A stretch of DNA of 56,353 bases from positions 1 to 56,353 of the IMG/VR virus record IMGVR_UViG_3300046804_004565; one strand, given 5' to 3'. The first letter of the stretch is position 1. Each line of letters begins with the position of its first letter. Both the position numbers and the translations under genes were made by a program. This document shows positions 32,242-41,132 of this stretch, one piece after another. The notes under the pieces are model-generated. The model ran no database searches and was not told the origin of the DNA. It was given only the letters and a program-made list of their open reading frames with translations. This stretch comes from a virus.

Positions 32242-32874
32242 TTATTGGTTATAATTAAACCTCTCAAATACGTATCTTTCGGTTTTATATATTATTTCCT
32301 TCGATTGATCCGATATTCCTTTGTCGTATGTTTGTTCATTTCTCCATTTTATCATGTTTGGATCATTGGGTGCATTTTTTACTACTTCGTCAAAATATTC
32401 TTCGGAAAAATACTTTTCTCCTATGTTAACTTCTCCAGCCTGCAATAGCGCCGTCTTTACATCCGGAACAAGATTCTCGACTTTTCCTACAAAATCTATC
32501 TTTTTCTTTACAAGATATGTGGGGTCGTCTCCCGTATATCGTTTTACCAGTCGTGTATAATGTCCCATCCAAAAAGGTCCAAAATCTTTAACCCACACAT
32601 CAAAATTTTCACATTCTCTTTCTTGTAAAGAAAACCTGTCTTTTTTGCACCAAGTATAAAACGAAGGCCACCAGGTGTATGGATGTCTCACGAACGTAAA
32701 GTTATAATATTTGTTATAATCTGGCATTTGATGTAAAAACAAATGGCCATCGTGGGGGTGGTCATACCGCTTTTTTACATTCATAGCTATCTTGTATATC
32801 AACGATTGTACATATGTACCAGCGCATTTTGGAATGTGTATGAAGTTCGACTTTTCCAGTTGTAAGTTGCTCAT
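32242..32874 (-). CDS. Sulfotransferase-like protein B
   Basis: A 210-aa paralogue of the protein at 30514-31125. It has FIHIPKCAGTYVQSLIY (5'-phosphosulfate loop) and FTFVRHPYTWWPSFYTW (3'-phosphate motif). The shared order of motifs and the similar C-terminal YKTERYVFERFNYNQ point to a duplication, later divided by the radical SAM and small genes. It is translated from an ATGA overlap with the next glycosyltransferase gene. Confidence 0.82.
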   Translation of the reverse strand: MSNLQLEKSNFIHIPKCAGTYVQSLIYKIAMNVKKRYDHPHDGHLFLHQMPDYNKYYNFTFVRHPYTWWPSFYTWCKKDRFSLQERECENFDVWVKDFGPFWMGHYTRLVKRYTGDDPTYLVKKKIDFVGKVENLVPDVKTALLQAGEVNIGEKYFSEEYFDEVVKNAPNDPNMIKWRNEQTYDKGISDQSKEIIYKTERYVFERFNYNQ

Positions 32875-34055
32875 AGTTTTATCAAAATTGGAGTCAATTC
32901 AATCAGCTTTCCAAAAGTTTTCAATCTAAAAATACCAAGCATCATTTCGGAGTCCGGTTCATATCCGTCGTATATTATATTTCCCAGATTCTGGATGATA
33001 CCCATATTCTCCATAGGATTATTGGCTACAAAGTCCTTTTGAGAGAAATACAATAGCATATTGTTTTTATTTTGTTCGATATATCCGTGGTTGAATATTC
33101 TTGTGCGTAGGTCCGTGCTTGTATTTGGCTGTTCTTTGGCTATATATCTTTCAGCCAATACCCAGTTATCGATATAAACGTGAGTAGCGAACGGTTCTAC
33201 GTGATATAGGAAGTTTTCATCTATAACATCAGTCATCACAAATCCTATGTTGAGCTTCTTTGGCATAATAGGATGCTGATACTGGTCGTTTTGTATCCAG
33301 CTTTGCCATTTTCTCATATAATATCTTGCGGATCTGTTTCGCATAGCGTGGAACTTTGGATCTTGTGTCTGATTTTCCACGCCATCTTGAAACTGCCCAC
33401 CTCTGCAAGTAAAATGATATACAAGCGCATCCCAAGATTGCATCATTTCACACCCATTTAGAATCATACGCTGGAAAATATCAGAGTCTTCATAGTATGA
33501 ATGCAGAACCTCGTCGTGCATTCCGATATCTGTCAGATTATTTTTGTATGTCATCCACGGAGCGAATATGCCTCTGGATGTAATGTCCTTGTTATCGACG
33601 ATATACTTGGCTACATAACTATCAAACTCAGCTTTCTTGAAGTCTTCTGGATACATCCCAAAGTTTTCCACAATCTTTTCCTTTCCAGCAGGATGCAGAG
33701 GGGGCTCTATTCTTGTTGCAGATACAACGGTGTTTGGTTTGAGATATTTGACAAGATTAACATCGAACCCTTTACCCATATACATATCCGCGTGGAATAC
33801 ACAGATCACGTCGCCTGTAGATTGCTCTATGCAACGGTTATATCCATACGCAATGCCCTTGTATTCAGATGAATCGTTCTTGGTATACTTAACTTCGGGG
33901 GCATTTGCTTTTAGCCATTCTTCTGTGCCATCATTATCGGCGTCGATATACACAACTATCTCGTATGGAAGCTGCGAGTTTTCCTTGATGGATGTTATGG
34001 AACCCTTCAAATAGCGAAGGTTGTTTTTTGTTGGGAGGCAGTATGAAATTTTCAT
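32871..34055 (-). CDS. GT2-like glycosyltransferase, 394 aa
   Basis: The N-terminus MKISYCLPTKNNLRYLKGSI is the standard GT-A opening, followed by VYIDADNDGTEEWL (nucleotide-binding Asp pair) and CVFHADMYMGKGFD (metal-binding HAD). The C-terminal 170 residues (KLNIGFVMTDVIDENFLYHV) form an extra domain. It transfers a sugar from a nucleotide sugar to an unknown acceptor. It starts four bases inside the 60-aa gene stop. Confidence 0.82.
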   Translation of the reverse strand: MKISYCLPTKNNLRYLKGSITSIKENSQLPYEIVVYIDADNDGTEEWLKANAPEVKYTKNDSSEYKGIAYGYNRCIEQSTGDVICVFHADMYMGKGFDVNLVKYLKPNTVVSATRIEPPLHPAGKEKIVENFGMYPEDFKKAEFDSYVAKYIVDNKDITSRGIFAPWMTYKNNLTDIGMHDEVLHSYYEDSDIFQRMILNGCEMMQSWDALVYHFTCRGGQFQDGVENQTQDPKFHAMRNRSARYYMRKWQSWIQNDQYQHPIMPKKLNIGFVMTDVIDENFLYHVEPFATHVYIDNWVLAERYIAKEQPNTSTDLRTRIFNHGYIEQNKNNMLLYFSQKDFVANNPMENMGIIQNLGNIIYDGYEPDSEMMLGIFRLKTFGKLIELTPILIKL

Positions 34056-34234
34056 AGTTTTGAGTGTTCTATTCCGACGATTTCTACCATTTGCTTTTCT
34101 TTTTCCGTCATATTATTATAAAGTTCGTACATTTCTTCTTTGATTTCATTCAGTTTAGCCCTCGGAGAATCATTGTCAATGCAACGTTGTATCTTATAAT
34201 ACAACTCTATATATTTTCTAGCAGCCTCGGTCAT
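34052..34234 (-). CDS. Small helical protein, 60 aa
   Basis: Start at the ATG at 34234 (MTEAARKYIELYYKIQRCID); a longer reading would run deep into the upstream glycosyltransferase gene. Helical, with EEMYELYNNMTEKEKQMVEI; similar short helical proteins occur in many phages. It overlaps the glycosyltransferases at both ends. Confidence 0.6.
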   Translation of the reverse strand: MTEAARKYIELYYKIQRCIDNDSPRAKLNEIKEEMYELYNNMTEKEKQMVEIVGIEHSKL

Positions 34235-35099
34235 ATAGTTCGGGATTGTTGTTATAACGTTGTCGCATTTGCTCCGTGAGTTTGACGAAGCCATATTCGT
34301 CATATGATGGTGCTTCTCCCCACAGTTCAAGCCAAGTTCTAAAGTTCTTTTGCTCGCTGATTTTTTGTCTGTCGGACGTTCCTGTCAGTTTGTCGTGCTG
34401 TCCGAGAAAATGACTACTACGTGCTCCAAAATGCCATACCATTGCTCTCGGAGTAACCACAAATTCGTATCCTTTTATCTGCATCATCACGCTCTGCATA
34501 TGATCTTCAAACGAACTTGGTGCAAACCTTGCGTCGTTGTTGATGAAATACTTGGTGCGCATCATATACGACACGCCTTCTACTTTTCTAAAGTTTGGAT
34601 GTTCATTCTTAACAAACCGGTCTGCCCAACTTAGGAATCCTTGACCATCAAAATCGTGATGATATACACCAAACCCACCATCAACCGGAGCAAATACCGT
34701 TCCCACTCTGTCTTGATTGTTGAAGATATTTGGTTCGCATCTCCAAGCACAAGCTACAATAGGTTTTTCAGTATTTGATACAATATCAAGCAAAGGCTTG
34801 TCATAGTGACGGCTGATATACATGTCACTATGCACGAGATTAAAATATTCTGTTTTGACTCTTTTGATTGCTTCATTGACGCCTCCTCCTATGCCTTTTG
34901 GCACAATATTCTCTTCGTAAATACAATGTATATCGGATTGTGAGAGAAGCCAATCACGAGTCTCTGTATCATTCTCTGTATAAACAATGATGGGCTGGTT
35001 CTTGTAATATGCGTTCTCACGAATGGACTCGACAACCAGCTTCAAGTATGGAAGCGATTTATAACTGTTGATTATCCAAGTGTAGATAGGTTCTCTCAT
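34218..35099 (-). CDS. GT2-like glycosyltransferase, 293 aa
   Basis: GT-A opening IYTWIINSYKSLPYLKLVVE, then IVYTENDTETRDWL and VHSDMYISRHYD (metal site). The C-terminal half contains DDARF-type NNDARFAPSSFEDHMQSVMM, where FEDH resembles the catalytic ED(x)H of GT2 enzymes. Starts behind a clear AGGAGG. Donor and acceptor unknown. Confidence 0.8.
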   Translation of the reverse strand: MREPIYTWIINSYKSLPYLKLVVESIRENAYYKNQPIIVYTENDTETRDWLLSQSDIHCIYEENIVPKGIGGGVNEAIKRVKTEYFNLVHSDMYISRHYDKPLLDIVSNTEKPIVACAWRCEPNIFNNQDRVGTVFAPVDGGFGVYHHDFDGQGFLSWADRFVKNEHPNFRKVEGVSYMMRTKYFINNDARFAPSSFEDHMQSVMMQIKGYEFVVTPRAMVWHFGARSSHFLGQHDKLTGTSDRQKISEQKNFRTWLELWGEAPSYDEYGFVKLTEQMRQRYNNNPELYDRGC

Positions 35100-35121
35100 G
35101 ACTTCCTCCTATTGTAATTAG

Positions 35122-35433
35122 TCAAATCAAGAAATCAAGTTGAGCCTGTGTGTATCTTTTAATGACATTATCAAAGAATAGTTGAGCACTATATTCAACA
35201 TCACCTTCAAATTTCATTGGACCATCTTTCCAAGACAATGTACCAATAGGCTTACCATCTTTATGAAATTGTACAGTATATGCCGGTGGAACATACAAAC
35301 TGCTATTTACCAAAAAACTACTTGTATTTGTCGTATACGCATTATAAGAAAATTTGTAATTTGTATCTAAATTGGATGTAAGCGAATCTGGCTTCATAAA
35401 ATCAAATTCTAATTGTGTTTCAGTTGTATTCAT
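35122..35433 (-). CDS. Hypothetical phage protein, 103 aa
   Basis: The C-terminal half YTVQFHKDGKPIGTLSWKDG followed by PMKFEGDVEYSAQLFF is a pattern I know from many phage proteins (GKxVGxLxWxDGxxKFEGDxxxSA) of unknown function. The N-terminal 45 residues are Ser/Thr/Asn-rich. It sits between two glycosyltransferase genes and overlaps one by 14 bases; probably not part of the glycan pathway. Confidence 0.7.
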   Translation of the reverse strand: MNTTETQLEFDFMKPDSLTSNLDTNYKFSYNAYTTNTSSFLVNSSLYVPPAYTVQFHKDGKPIGTLSWKDGPMKFEGDVEYSAQLFFDNVIKRYTQAQLDFLI

Positions 35434-36196
35434 ATTTTTCCGCTTCCGCTCTCAGGTTGATATAGTCATTATACAATCCGGACTTTATAAAGAACTTCTG
35501 CATTCCTGCTTCAGCAAGTCGGCAGTATGTGGGAATGTCAATGCCAGCCACGCCTCGCTTAACCGTAAGAGAGTTGTGATGCAAAATACAAGCTCTATCA
35601 ACAACGCCGATCTTATAGCCAAGTTTCTTAGCAGTCAAAGCAAATAGCCAGTCTGGTCCCCAACCATACATAAGATCGGTGTCTATGTTTCCTACTGCTT
35701 CAATCAGTCTGCGAGAAATAAGAGGACATTGGAAATCTGAATATACCACCTGTCGTATTTCCTTGGAGCATCTACTATGCATTCCTTTCCAATGACACTG
35801 CTGGTTTGGTTCTATGTTATAGAACGATGGGGCAACGATGTCGTATTTGATTTCTTGGCTACCCCACGTACCAGCAAACACTTCTTCAAACATTTCTTCA
35901 CGCAACGTGCGTATGAACTCGTATGGATGAATAGTAAGGTCATTACTAAGGAACATCATAGAGTCATACTCGGCGTTTTCTTTTACATACTCCATCGACG
36001 CATTCAAACCTCCACCGAAATACACATTGGTTTCCAGTTGGAATGATGTATATTTGCTTCTTCCTTCGGGCTTGGATGCGTTGTCGATGACAAACAGGTC
36101 ATAGTCCTGCCTCTCATATGGCTTAAGAGACTCATACAGCATATCTGTATAGTCTGGCAGATTATGATTTAGAATGAATGCGGCTGTTTTACCCAT
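35420..36196 (-). CDS. GT2-like glycosyltransferase, 258 aa
   Basis: GT-A signs: AAFILNHNLPDYTDMLYESL, DLFVIDNASK, NVYFGGGLNASMEYV, and FLSNDLTIHP where the metal-binding DxD would be. WGPDWLFALTAKKLG fits the catalytic region (usually D/E-D). Length is that of a single catalytic domain. Donor and acceptor unknown. Confidence 0.8.
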   Translation of the reverse strand: MGKTAAFILNHNLPDYTDMLYESLKPYERQDYDLFVIDNASKPEGRSKYTSFQLETNVYFGGGLNASMEYVKENAEYDSMMFLSNDLTIHPYEFIRTLREEMFEEVFAGTWGSQEIKYDIVAPSFYNIEPNQQCHWKGMHSRCSKEIRQVVYSDFQCPLISRRLIEAVGNIDTDLMYGWGPDWLFALTAKKLGYKIGVVDRACILHHNSLTVKRGVAGIDIPTYCRLAEAGMQKFFIKSGLYNDYINLRAEAEKYEYN

Positions 36197-36197
36197 A

Positions 36198-36611
36198 TTA
36201 TGATCCGTTGAATACTTTCATCTTGATGCTTCTACCAGTCATTTCTGCCGGTTGAATGAAAAACTTCTTTTCTGGCTGCGTGATCTCGAAGAACTGCTCC
36301 AGTTCTTCCTCGTTGTCCGCAAACATCATAAAATCTTCTTCTGTTCCAACTTCCCTGCACTTGAACAGATTATATTGCGTGGTAACAACAGTGGTATATC
36401 CTTCGTGGTGCTTGAATACTTCGGATATGAAATAAAACTCCAATACAATAATAGCAAATGTATTTACGGTATGTGTGATATTATCAAACAACTGGTTATT
36501 CATCACCAGCCCCTTTAGGTTTGCTATCGCCGCCATCATAGGAAATAAGTTCAGTATGGCGAGACCAAACACCAGATAATAATACAAGCTTTTCTTTGGA
36601 CCAGTTGTCAT
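36198..36611 (-). CDS. Two-pass membrane protein, 137 aa
   Basis: Two membrane helices are visible (LYYYLVFGLAILNLFPMMAA; TVNTFAIIVLEFYFISEVF), followed by a cytoplasmic acidic domain (TEEDFMMFADNEEELEQFFE). A class I promoter (TTGACA-16-TACTAT) lies in front, breaking the glycan operon here. No family recognised. Confidence 0.65.
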   Translation of the reverse strand: MTTGPKKSLYYYLVFGLAILNLFPMMAAIANLKGLVMNNQLFDNITHTVNTFAIIVLEFYFISEVFKHHEGYTTVVTTQYNLFKCREVGTEEDFMMFADNEEELEQFFEITQPEKKFFIQPAEMTGRSIKMKVFNGS

Positions 36612-36624
36612 AATAATCTATGCA

Positions 36625-36652
36625 ATAGTAGCATATATAACAGAGTTGTCAA
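36625..36652 (-). promoter_or_regulatory. Class I promoter TTGACA-16-TACTAT
   Basis: The -35 box touches the stop of the upstream glycosyltransferase gene. First T to ATG at 36611: 41 nt. Confidence 0.55.
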
Positions 36653-37528
36653 TCAGCAAGATTTTATTATATCAACAATCTGTTTGGCTCGGGTTTCTGC
36701 TCTATGATGTTCTTGCACCTTTTTATATATGTTTTCCGCCAAAGCGTTTCTTATATAATCGTTGTTCAGCAGATATTCTATCTTTTCCGCCGCCTCTTTG
36801 GGATTGGAATAATACATTATGTCTCTGCCGTCTATGAATAGGTCATATATGCCGGTAGATGTAGATATACGGTTTGTTACAACGGCGAGCTTACATCCAC
36901 CCGCTTCGAATATACGGCGTGTTATTTCATCGTTATTGGCATATTGATACGCGACCGTGCCGCTGTTATAAAAATCATTGTTCTCCTGCGGCGGTATTCT
37001 TTTATTGATGAACTTATCTCCCAATGCACTTTGAACATATTCAACACCAGGTCTTTTACCACAAGTTGTGATGCAGACATTGCTGCGTCGTATATTCTCA
37101 TTATAATAAAATAAGAATTCATCTCCCCAATGATTCAGCCAATGAACGTTATATCCCATCTCTTTGTATTTCTTCTGACATCTCAGGTCTGGAGTAAATG
37201 CAGCGTTGACATATTTGATTCGTTCCATCGCCTGACCAAATGTCTGCGGCTCGTCTCCAAGTTCAAGTATAACTTTAGCGTGGCTTATTTCTCTCAATCT
37301 TTTGATTTGTGCATCAAGTGATGGCGAAGTCCAAGGCCAAGAAACAAAAACCGCCTCATATTCATTTGCCTTGACAAAGAAATGCTCCAAGTTGCAGTTT
37401 CCTGCATCAAAGTAATATGCATACACATAATGACCGAGCCTTTTGAACGCATAACTCAGTCCAAGCGGACAACTCCAAAATGTTTCTGGTTTACTGGCAT
37501 TGTCGTGCCATAGCATTGCAATCTTCAT
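36653..37528 (-). CDS. GT-B-like glycosyltransferase, 291 aa
   Basis: The N-terminus MKIAMLWHDNASKPETFWSC and a Rossmann-like C-terminal half with TRRIFEAGGCKLAVVTNRIS, then LFIDGRDIMYYSNPKEAAEK match the CgeB/DUF3880-type GT-B fold, where the F/YE(A)xxxG region binds the nucleotide sugar. It overlaps the epimerase stop by four bases. Donor unknown. Confidence 0.75.
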   Translation of the reverse strand: MKIAMLWHDNASKPETFWSCPLGLSYAFKRLGHYVYAYYFDAGNCNLEHFFVKANEYEAVFVSWPWTSPSLDAQIKRLREISHAKVILELGDEPQTFGQAMERIKYVNAAFTPDLRCQKKYKEMGYNVHWLNHWGDEFLFYYNENIRRSNVCITTCGKRPGVEYVQSALGDKFINKRIPPQENNDFYNSGTVAYQYANNDEITRRIFEAGGCKLAVVTNRISTSTGIYDLFIDGRDIMYYSNPKEAAEKIEYLLNNDYIRNALAENIYKKVQEHHRAETRAKQIVDIIKSC

Positions 37529-38346
37529 AGTTTTTCCAGTATTTTATCCACCGCCTGATATGTGGTATATTTCTGCTTGAATCCGAGATAACGCAACTTC
37601 TCGCAGTCCATAAAGAAGTTTGGCGACTGGACTATTTGATGGAACTCAGGAGCGTCAACGTATGTTATCAAACTGGTCGAGTTTGTCTTTTTGACCACAT
37701 AATCCACAATATCGTTGATGCGGGTGCTTTCTTCGCCTCCGACATTGTATATTTCGTTCAACTTTCCCTTTGTCGTAATCAGATTGATGGCATCCGACAC
37801 ATCCTCCACGTGAAGAAAGTTGCGATAGTTATCGCCGTAATACAAGTTTATCGGTTCGTTCTTGGATATGTTGTTGATAAGATATTCAAGGGCATTCTTT
37901 TTCTTTCCTGCACCAACATCACCGCCGATTACATTGCACAACCTGATTATCCTATAGTTTTTCTTGTATGTTTTGCAATAAGACTCTACCAATGCCTCCG
38001 CCGCTCGCTTTGTGATGGAATAAAAACCTTTTGGATCACAATAATCATTCTCGTTGGCGGGATTATATTTGCCATATTTTCCACCATACACAAACCAAGA
38101 ACTCACAAAGTTGAACGTGCCCTTTACATTCGGCAATACATCCATCAACTTTTTCAGGTTGGTATCTATATCTTTGTGCAGATTATCGTGAACGTGATAG
38201 TTGTGAGTTGTGCTGATAAGATACAGCACATCTCCCATACCATCAACGCTATTGGCTTCTCTGGGAGCAATAACGCAATCAGGATATATTCTGGCAAAGT
38301 TGCTGCCAACAAAGCCAGTTCCACCAAATATGGTTAGTTTTGCCAT
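37525..38346 (-). CDS. NAD-dependent sugar-nucleotide epimerase/reductase
   Basis: A 273-aa extended SDR. The cofactor loop is GGTGFVGS (8-15); the catalytic Tyr109 and Lys113 lie in GFYSITKRA; SSWFVYGG holds the Ser/Thr position. These enzymes epimerise, dehydrate or reduce nucleotide sugars. It starts 13 bases inside the stop of the E1-like dehydrase gene, so it may act on its product, for example the final 4-keto reduction in 3,6-dideoxyhexose synthesis. That order is inference. Confidence 0.85.
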   Translation of the reverse strand: MAKLTIFGGTGFVGSNFARIYPDCVIAPREANSVDGMGDVLYLISTTHNYHVHDNLHKDIDTNLKKLMDVLPNVKGTFNFVSSWFVYGGKYGKYNPANENDYCDPKGFYSITKRAAEALVESYCKTYKKNYRIIRLCNVIGGDVGAGKKKNALEYLINNISKNEPINLYYGDNYRNFLHVEDVSDAINLITTKGKLNEIYNVGGEESTRINDIVDYVVKKTNSTSLITYVDAPEFHQIVQSPNFFMDCEKLRYLGFKQKYTTYQAVDKILEKL

Positions 38347-39644
38347 GTTGATAATACTTCTTCGATATGATTCAGATTATCTTGTGATATGGTAGGCGCG
38401 CACCCAACAAAGAATACCAGATCAAGAACCTTGTTGGACTCTGGATACTTCTTGTAGTCGTCGAGGTGTTTGTATCCTTTGTGGACCAACAAGTTTCCAG
38501 CAAAGTAGTTTCTGGTTTGCACACCGTTCTTTTCGAGGAAAGATACAAGCTTTTCCTTCTGCTGCTTGCTTTCGCATATAATAGGCACGCCGAATGGAAC
38601 CCAATCCGTTTCAATAAAGGTATTTGGAAAAGCCAGCCCATTTACATACTTTTTCAAAGATGTTTGGATGGCATCCTTGTTTGATTGGCGGGTCTTGCAG
38701 ATATATTCAAGCTTCTTCAACTGTTCCATACCAATCGCCGCTTGTAAATCAAGTGGCTTTAGATTCCAGCCGATGCGATTGAATACATACTTGTGGTCGA
38801 TGATCAGTTCAGGAAACTCTGGTAGCCAGTTGGAGAATCTGCGGTTGCAGGAACCGTTGCACAATAGATTGGCAACACCAACGCAATAACAATCTCTGCC
38901 CCACGTTCCAAAGCTTCTGGCAATATCAACGATCTCTTGAACGTCGGAGGATACCATACCACCTTCCAGCGTTGTAATCTCGTGAGCAGGATAGAAAGAG
39001 CAGCTTGATGCAATAGCATACTCGTTAAGATACTTACCTCTCCATTTTGATCCAAGAGAGTCGCAGTTATCCAAGATCAGTTTCAGGTCGTGTTTCTTTG
39101 TGAGAGCAAGCATCTCGTCCATATCAGGAGGATTGCCCAGCACTGGACTGAGAAATACCGCTTTGGTTCTTTCATTGATCTTTTCTTCGATCTTCACAAG
39201 ATCAAAGTTCAACGTTGACCATTCGATGTCGATGAATACCGGCGTTAAGTTATTGTGAACAATAGCCGAAACCGTTGTCGGAAACCCGACAGCCGACACA
39301 ATGATTTCATCTCCGTCTTTCCATCCGAAATATTCTTTGCACGCAGCAATCAACAGCAAATTGGCGCTTGATCCGCTATTACAGAAGAAAGAGAACTTGT
39401 TGTTGATATGCTTGCCAAACTCGCGCTCGAATCGTGCACAAGTTTCTCCCGAAGAAGACCATTTGCCAAAAAGAAATGTTTCTATCGCCGCCACAAGCTC
39501 ACTCTTGTCAAAGTAAGCGCCGGAATAGTATATCTTCTTCTTGTCTTTCGCCACAAGATTGTGGGCAAACTTGGGGATAAATCCGTATTTCTCGGACATA
39601 TTATCCACGAACTTTGAAATATCTTCGCGTTGGTTGTTATCCAT
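38334..39644 (-). CDS. rfbH: E1/RfbH-type PMP- and [2Fe-2S]-dependent sugar 3-dehydrase
   Basis: A 436-aa member of the DegT/DnrJ/EryC1 fold. The residue that is the PLP-binding Lys in aminotransferases is His221 here (SFYPAHEITTLEGG), the mark of PMP-dependent CDP-4-keto-6-deoxyglucose 3-dehydrase (E1/RfbH). Cysteines 194, 252, 254 and 262 reproduce the C-x57-C-x1-C-x7-C spacing of the E1 [2Fe-2S] cluster. E1 removes the C3 hydroxyl on the way to abequose, paratose, tyvelose or ascarylose. A partner reductase (E3) is not seen in the window and may be supplied by the host. The neighbouring epimerase and many glycosyltransferases fit this role. Confidence 0.88.
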   Translation of the reverse strand: MDNNQREDISKFVDNMSEKYGFIPKFAHNLVAKDKKKIYYSGAYFDKSELVAAIETFLFGKWSSSGETCARFEREFGKHINNKFSFFCNSGSSANLLLIAACKEYFGWKDGDEIIVSAVGFPTTVSAIVHNNLTPVFIDIEWSTLNFDLVKIEEKINERTKAVFLSPVLGNPPDMDEMLALTKKHDLKLILDNCDSLGSKWRGKYLNEYAIASSCSFYPAHEITTLEGGMVSSDVQEIVDIARSFGTWGRDCYCVGVANLLCNGSCNRRFSNWLPEFPELIIDHKYVFNRIGWNLKPLDLQAAIGMEQLKKLEYICKTRQSNKDAIQTSLKKYVNGLAFPNTFIETDWVPFGVPIICESKQQKEKLVSFLEKNGVQTRNYFAGNLLVHKGYKHLDDYKKYPESNKVLDLVFFVGCAPTISQDNLNHIEEVLSTWQN

Positions 39645-39645
39645 A

Positions 39646-40374
39646 TTAGTTGAAATTGCAGGTTTTGTTGAAAAGTTCTTCCCAGTTTATCACAGGGCTC
39701 ATATATTTTGGCTCGCAATGTGTAGAATAACCGGGTAATGGGTTGATGAGGCTACGCCCTTCACTTGTAAGACGAGCAAACTTATCAAAGTCTCTCGTAA
39801 GACCACCAACAACATCGCAGTATTGCACGTGAATGTTGTAATCACGCTTGAATGTCTTGCCGAGGCACGCATATGTGTTGGTCGTGTTTGGAATGGTTTT
39901 CCAATGAACACTTGGCGTGACTCCGACCTTGGACAATAGCTCCTCATACATTGGGTAGAAATATTTATCGTTATGATCGTATAGCGTTATATAGTCTACG
40001 TCAATAAATTTAAATCCCTCTTTTAAGATTTTTGGCCAATTGTGATTATGAAGATAATCATCCTCTACAAAATATATTATGTCATCGTCGGCAAAATCCG
40101 ATTCTTTTGCGACATTCAATAGATTAAGAAAACTCTTGGCATCGTTTCCTCCCTTACGTTCAAACAGCTTGAACTTGCCGTTGTATTTTGGATTTTCAAG
40201 GAAATGACCACTTCCATTCACCTCGCCGTCAAAGCTGATGTTAAGCTCACAATCCTCGTCCATCGTGTTCAGAAAGCTGTTAAAGCATCCTTCGCGGGTA
40301 AAGAAAGATGGTCTTGCCTTGTTGGCAGAATTGCTTGAAAACTTGCAGTGTCTGGCAAATATCTTGATTTTCAT
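39646..40374 (-). CDS. GT-A-like glycosyltransferase, 242 aa
   Basis: It begins MKIKIFARHCKFSSNSANKA. The metal-binding motif reads YFVEDDYLHNHNWP and a later NTTNTYACLGKTFKRDYN resembles the acceptor-binding loop of related phage glycosyltransferases. Length fits a single GT-A domain. It starts one base after the upstream gene's ATGA overlap region. Confidence 0.7.
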   Translation of the reverse strand: MKIKIFARHCKFSSNSANKARPSFFTREGCFNSFLNTMDEDCELNISFDGEVNGSGHFLENPKYNGKFKLFERKGGNDAKSFLNLLNVAKESDFADDDIIYFVEDDYLHNHNWPKILKEGFKFIDVDYITLYDHNDKYFYPMYEELLSKVGVTPSVHWKTIPNTTNTYACLGKTFKRDYNIHVQYCDVVGGLTRDFDKFARLTSEGRSLINPLPGYSTHCEPKYMSPVINWEELFNKTCNFN

Positions 40375-41132
40375 TCTATATTAATGTTCAGATATGGTTC
40401 AACGGTATTGTATTCGAACCCGAATATCTTGTCTTTTCCTGTGAATGGTCCCGCAAACTCTTCGTTTACGGCAGAAACCCAATCTCTGTCCTTGTTATGG
40501 CTCCAGCAGCTTACCTTCTTGATCATAGCTTCTTTGGATCTTACCCAAGAATAGTGGTGTATGAAAGGCTTGCCGTTGTGCGTAACATTTCTCGCTCTCT
40601 GATTGTATGGCACATAATCAAACACACCAGAACGCTCGTTTTCGTGGAATATGAACTGATCTTGTGTGTATATTCCATTTTCCACCAACGCGATTGAATC
40701 TTGCCAATCCTTGCACTGATACTTGAAATCTCTGAAGTAAAAATAGTTTGCCAGTTTATAGCTTGTCAGCAGTTTGCCTTGTTGCTCTGCCCACCAAGCA
40801 CTGAACTCTTCTGGCACGATTATTTCGTCCGTGTCAAGAAACATAAAATAATCCGTACCTTCTGGGGCAAGCATTATCCCTATTTTTCTTGATGCATTGC
40901 AATGCCATCTGGAACTTGATCCTTTGTAATAATCAAACTGCACAAATTCTGCTTTTGGATTTTCATTAGCGGAGCGCAGCAATAGCGCCTGATCCTGCTC
41001 TGTTCCATCGTGAAAATGGGTACAGAATGGAACAATCACCTTGTGCGACACTTTCAAAGCTGCGTCAACGCAAGGCTTCAAAAACATATAATCGTTGGTG
41101 CAATAATTGATGATTGTGGTAATTTTTTTCAT
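40371..41132 (-). CDS. GT2/GT92-like glycosyltransferase, 253 aa
   Basis: Start at the ATG at 41132 (MKKITTIINYCTNDYMFLKP), four bases overlapping the preceding gene. The motif FMFLDTDEIIVPEEF is the DxD of GT-A enzymes of the GT2/GT92 type. A His-rich C-terminal part (NGKPFIHHYSWVRSKEAMIK) is typical of these. Donor unknown. Confidence 0.8.
   Translation of the reverse strand: MKKITTIINYCTNDYMFLKPCVDAALKVSHKVIVPFCTHFHDGTEQDQALLLRSANENPKAEFVQFDYYKGSSSRWHCNASRKIGIMLAPEGTDYFMFLDTDEIIVPEEFSAWWAEQQGKLLTSYKLANYFYFRDFKYQCKDWQDSIALVENGIYTQDQFIFHENERSGVFDYVPYNQRARNVTHNGKPFIHHYSWVRSKEAMIKKVSCWSHNKDRDWVSAVNEEFAGPFTGKDKIFGFEYNTVEPYLNINIE

Noticed and set aside
34235-34330. Longer start of the 60-aa gene ending at 34052
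   Set aside because: It would overlap the glycosyltransferase gene by more than 100 bases; the ATG at 34234 gives a short overlap typical here.
37636-38337. Plus-strand frame of 233 codons
   Set aside because: It is antisense to the whole sugar-nucleotide epimerase gene, which has intact motifs; no promoter or ribosome site on the plus strand.
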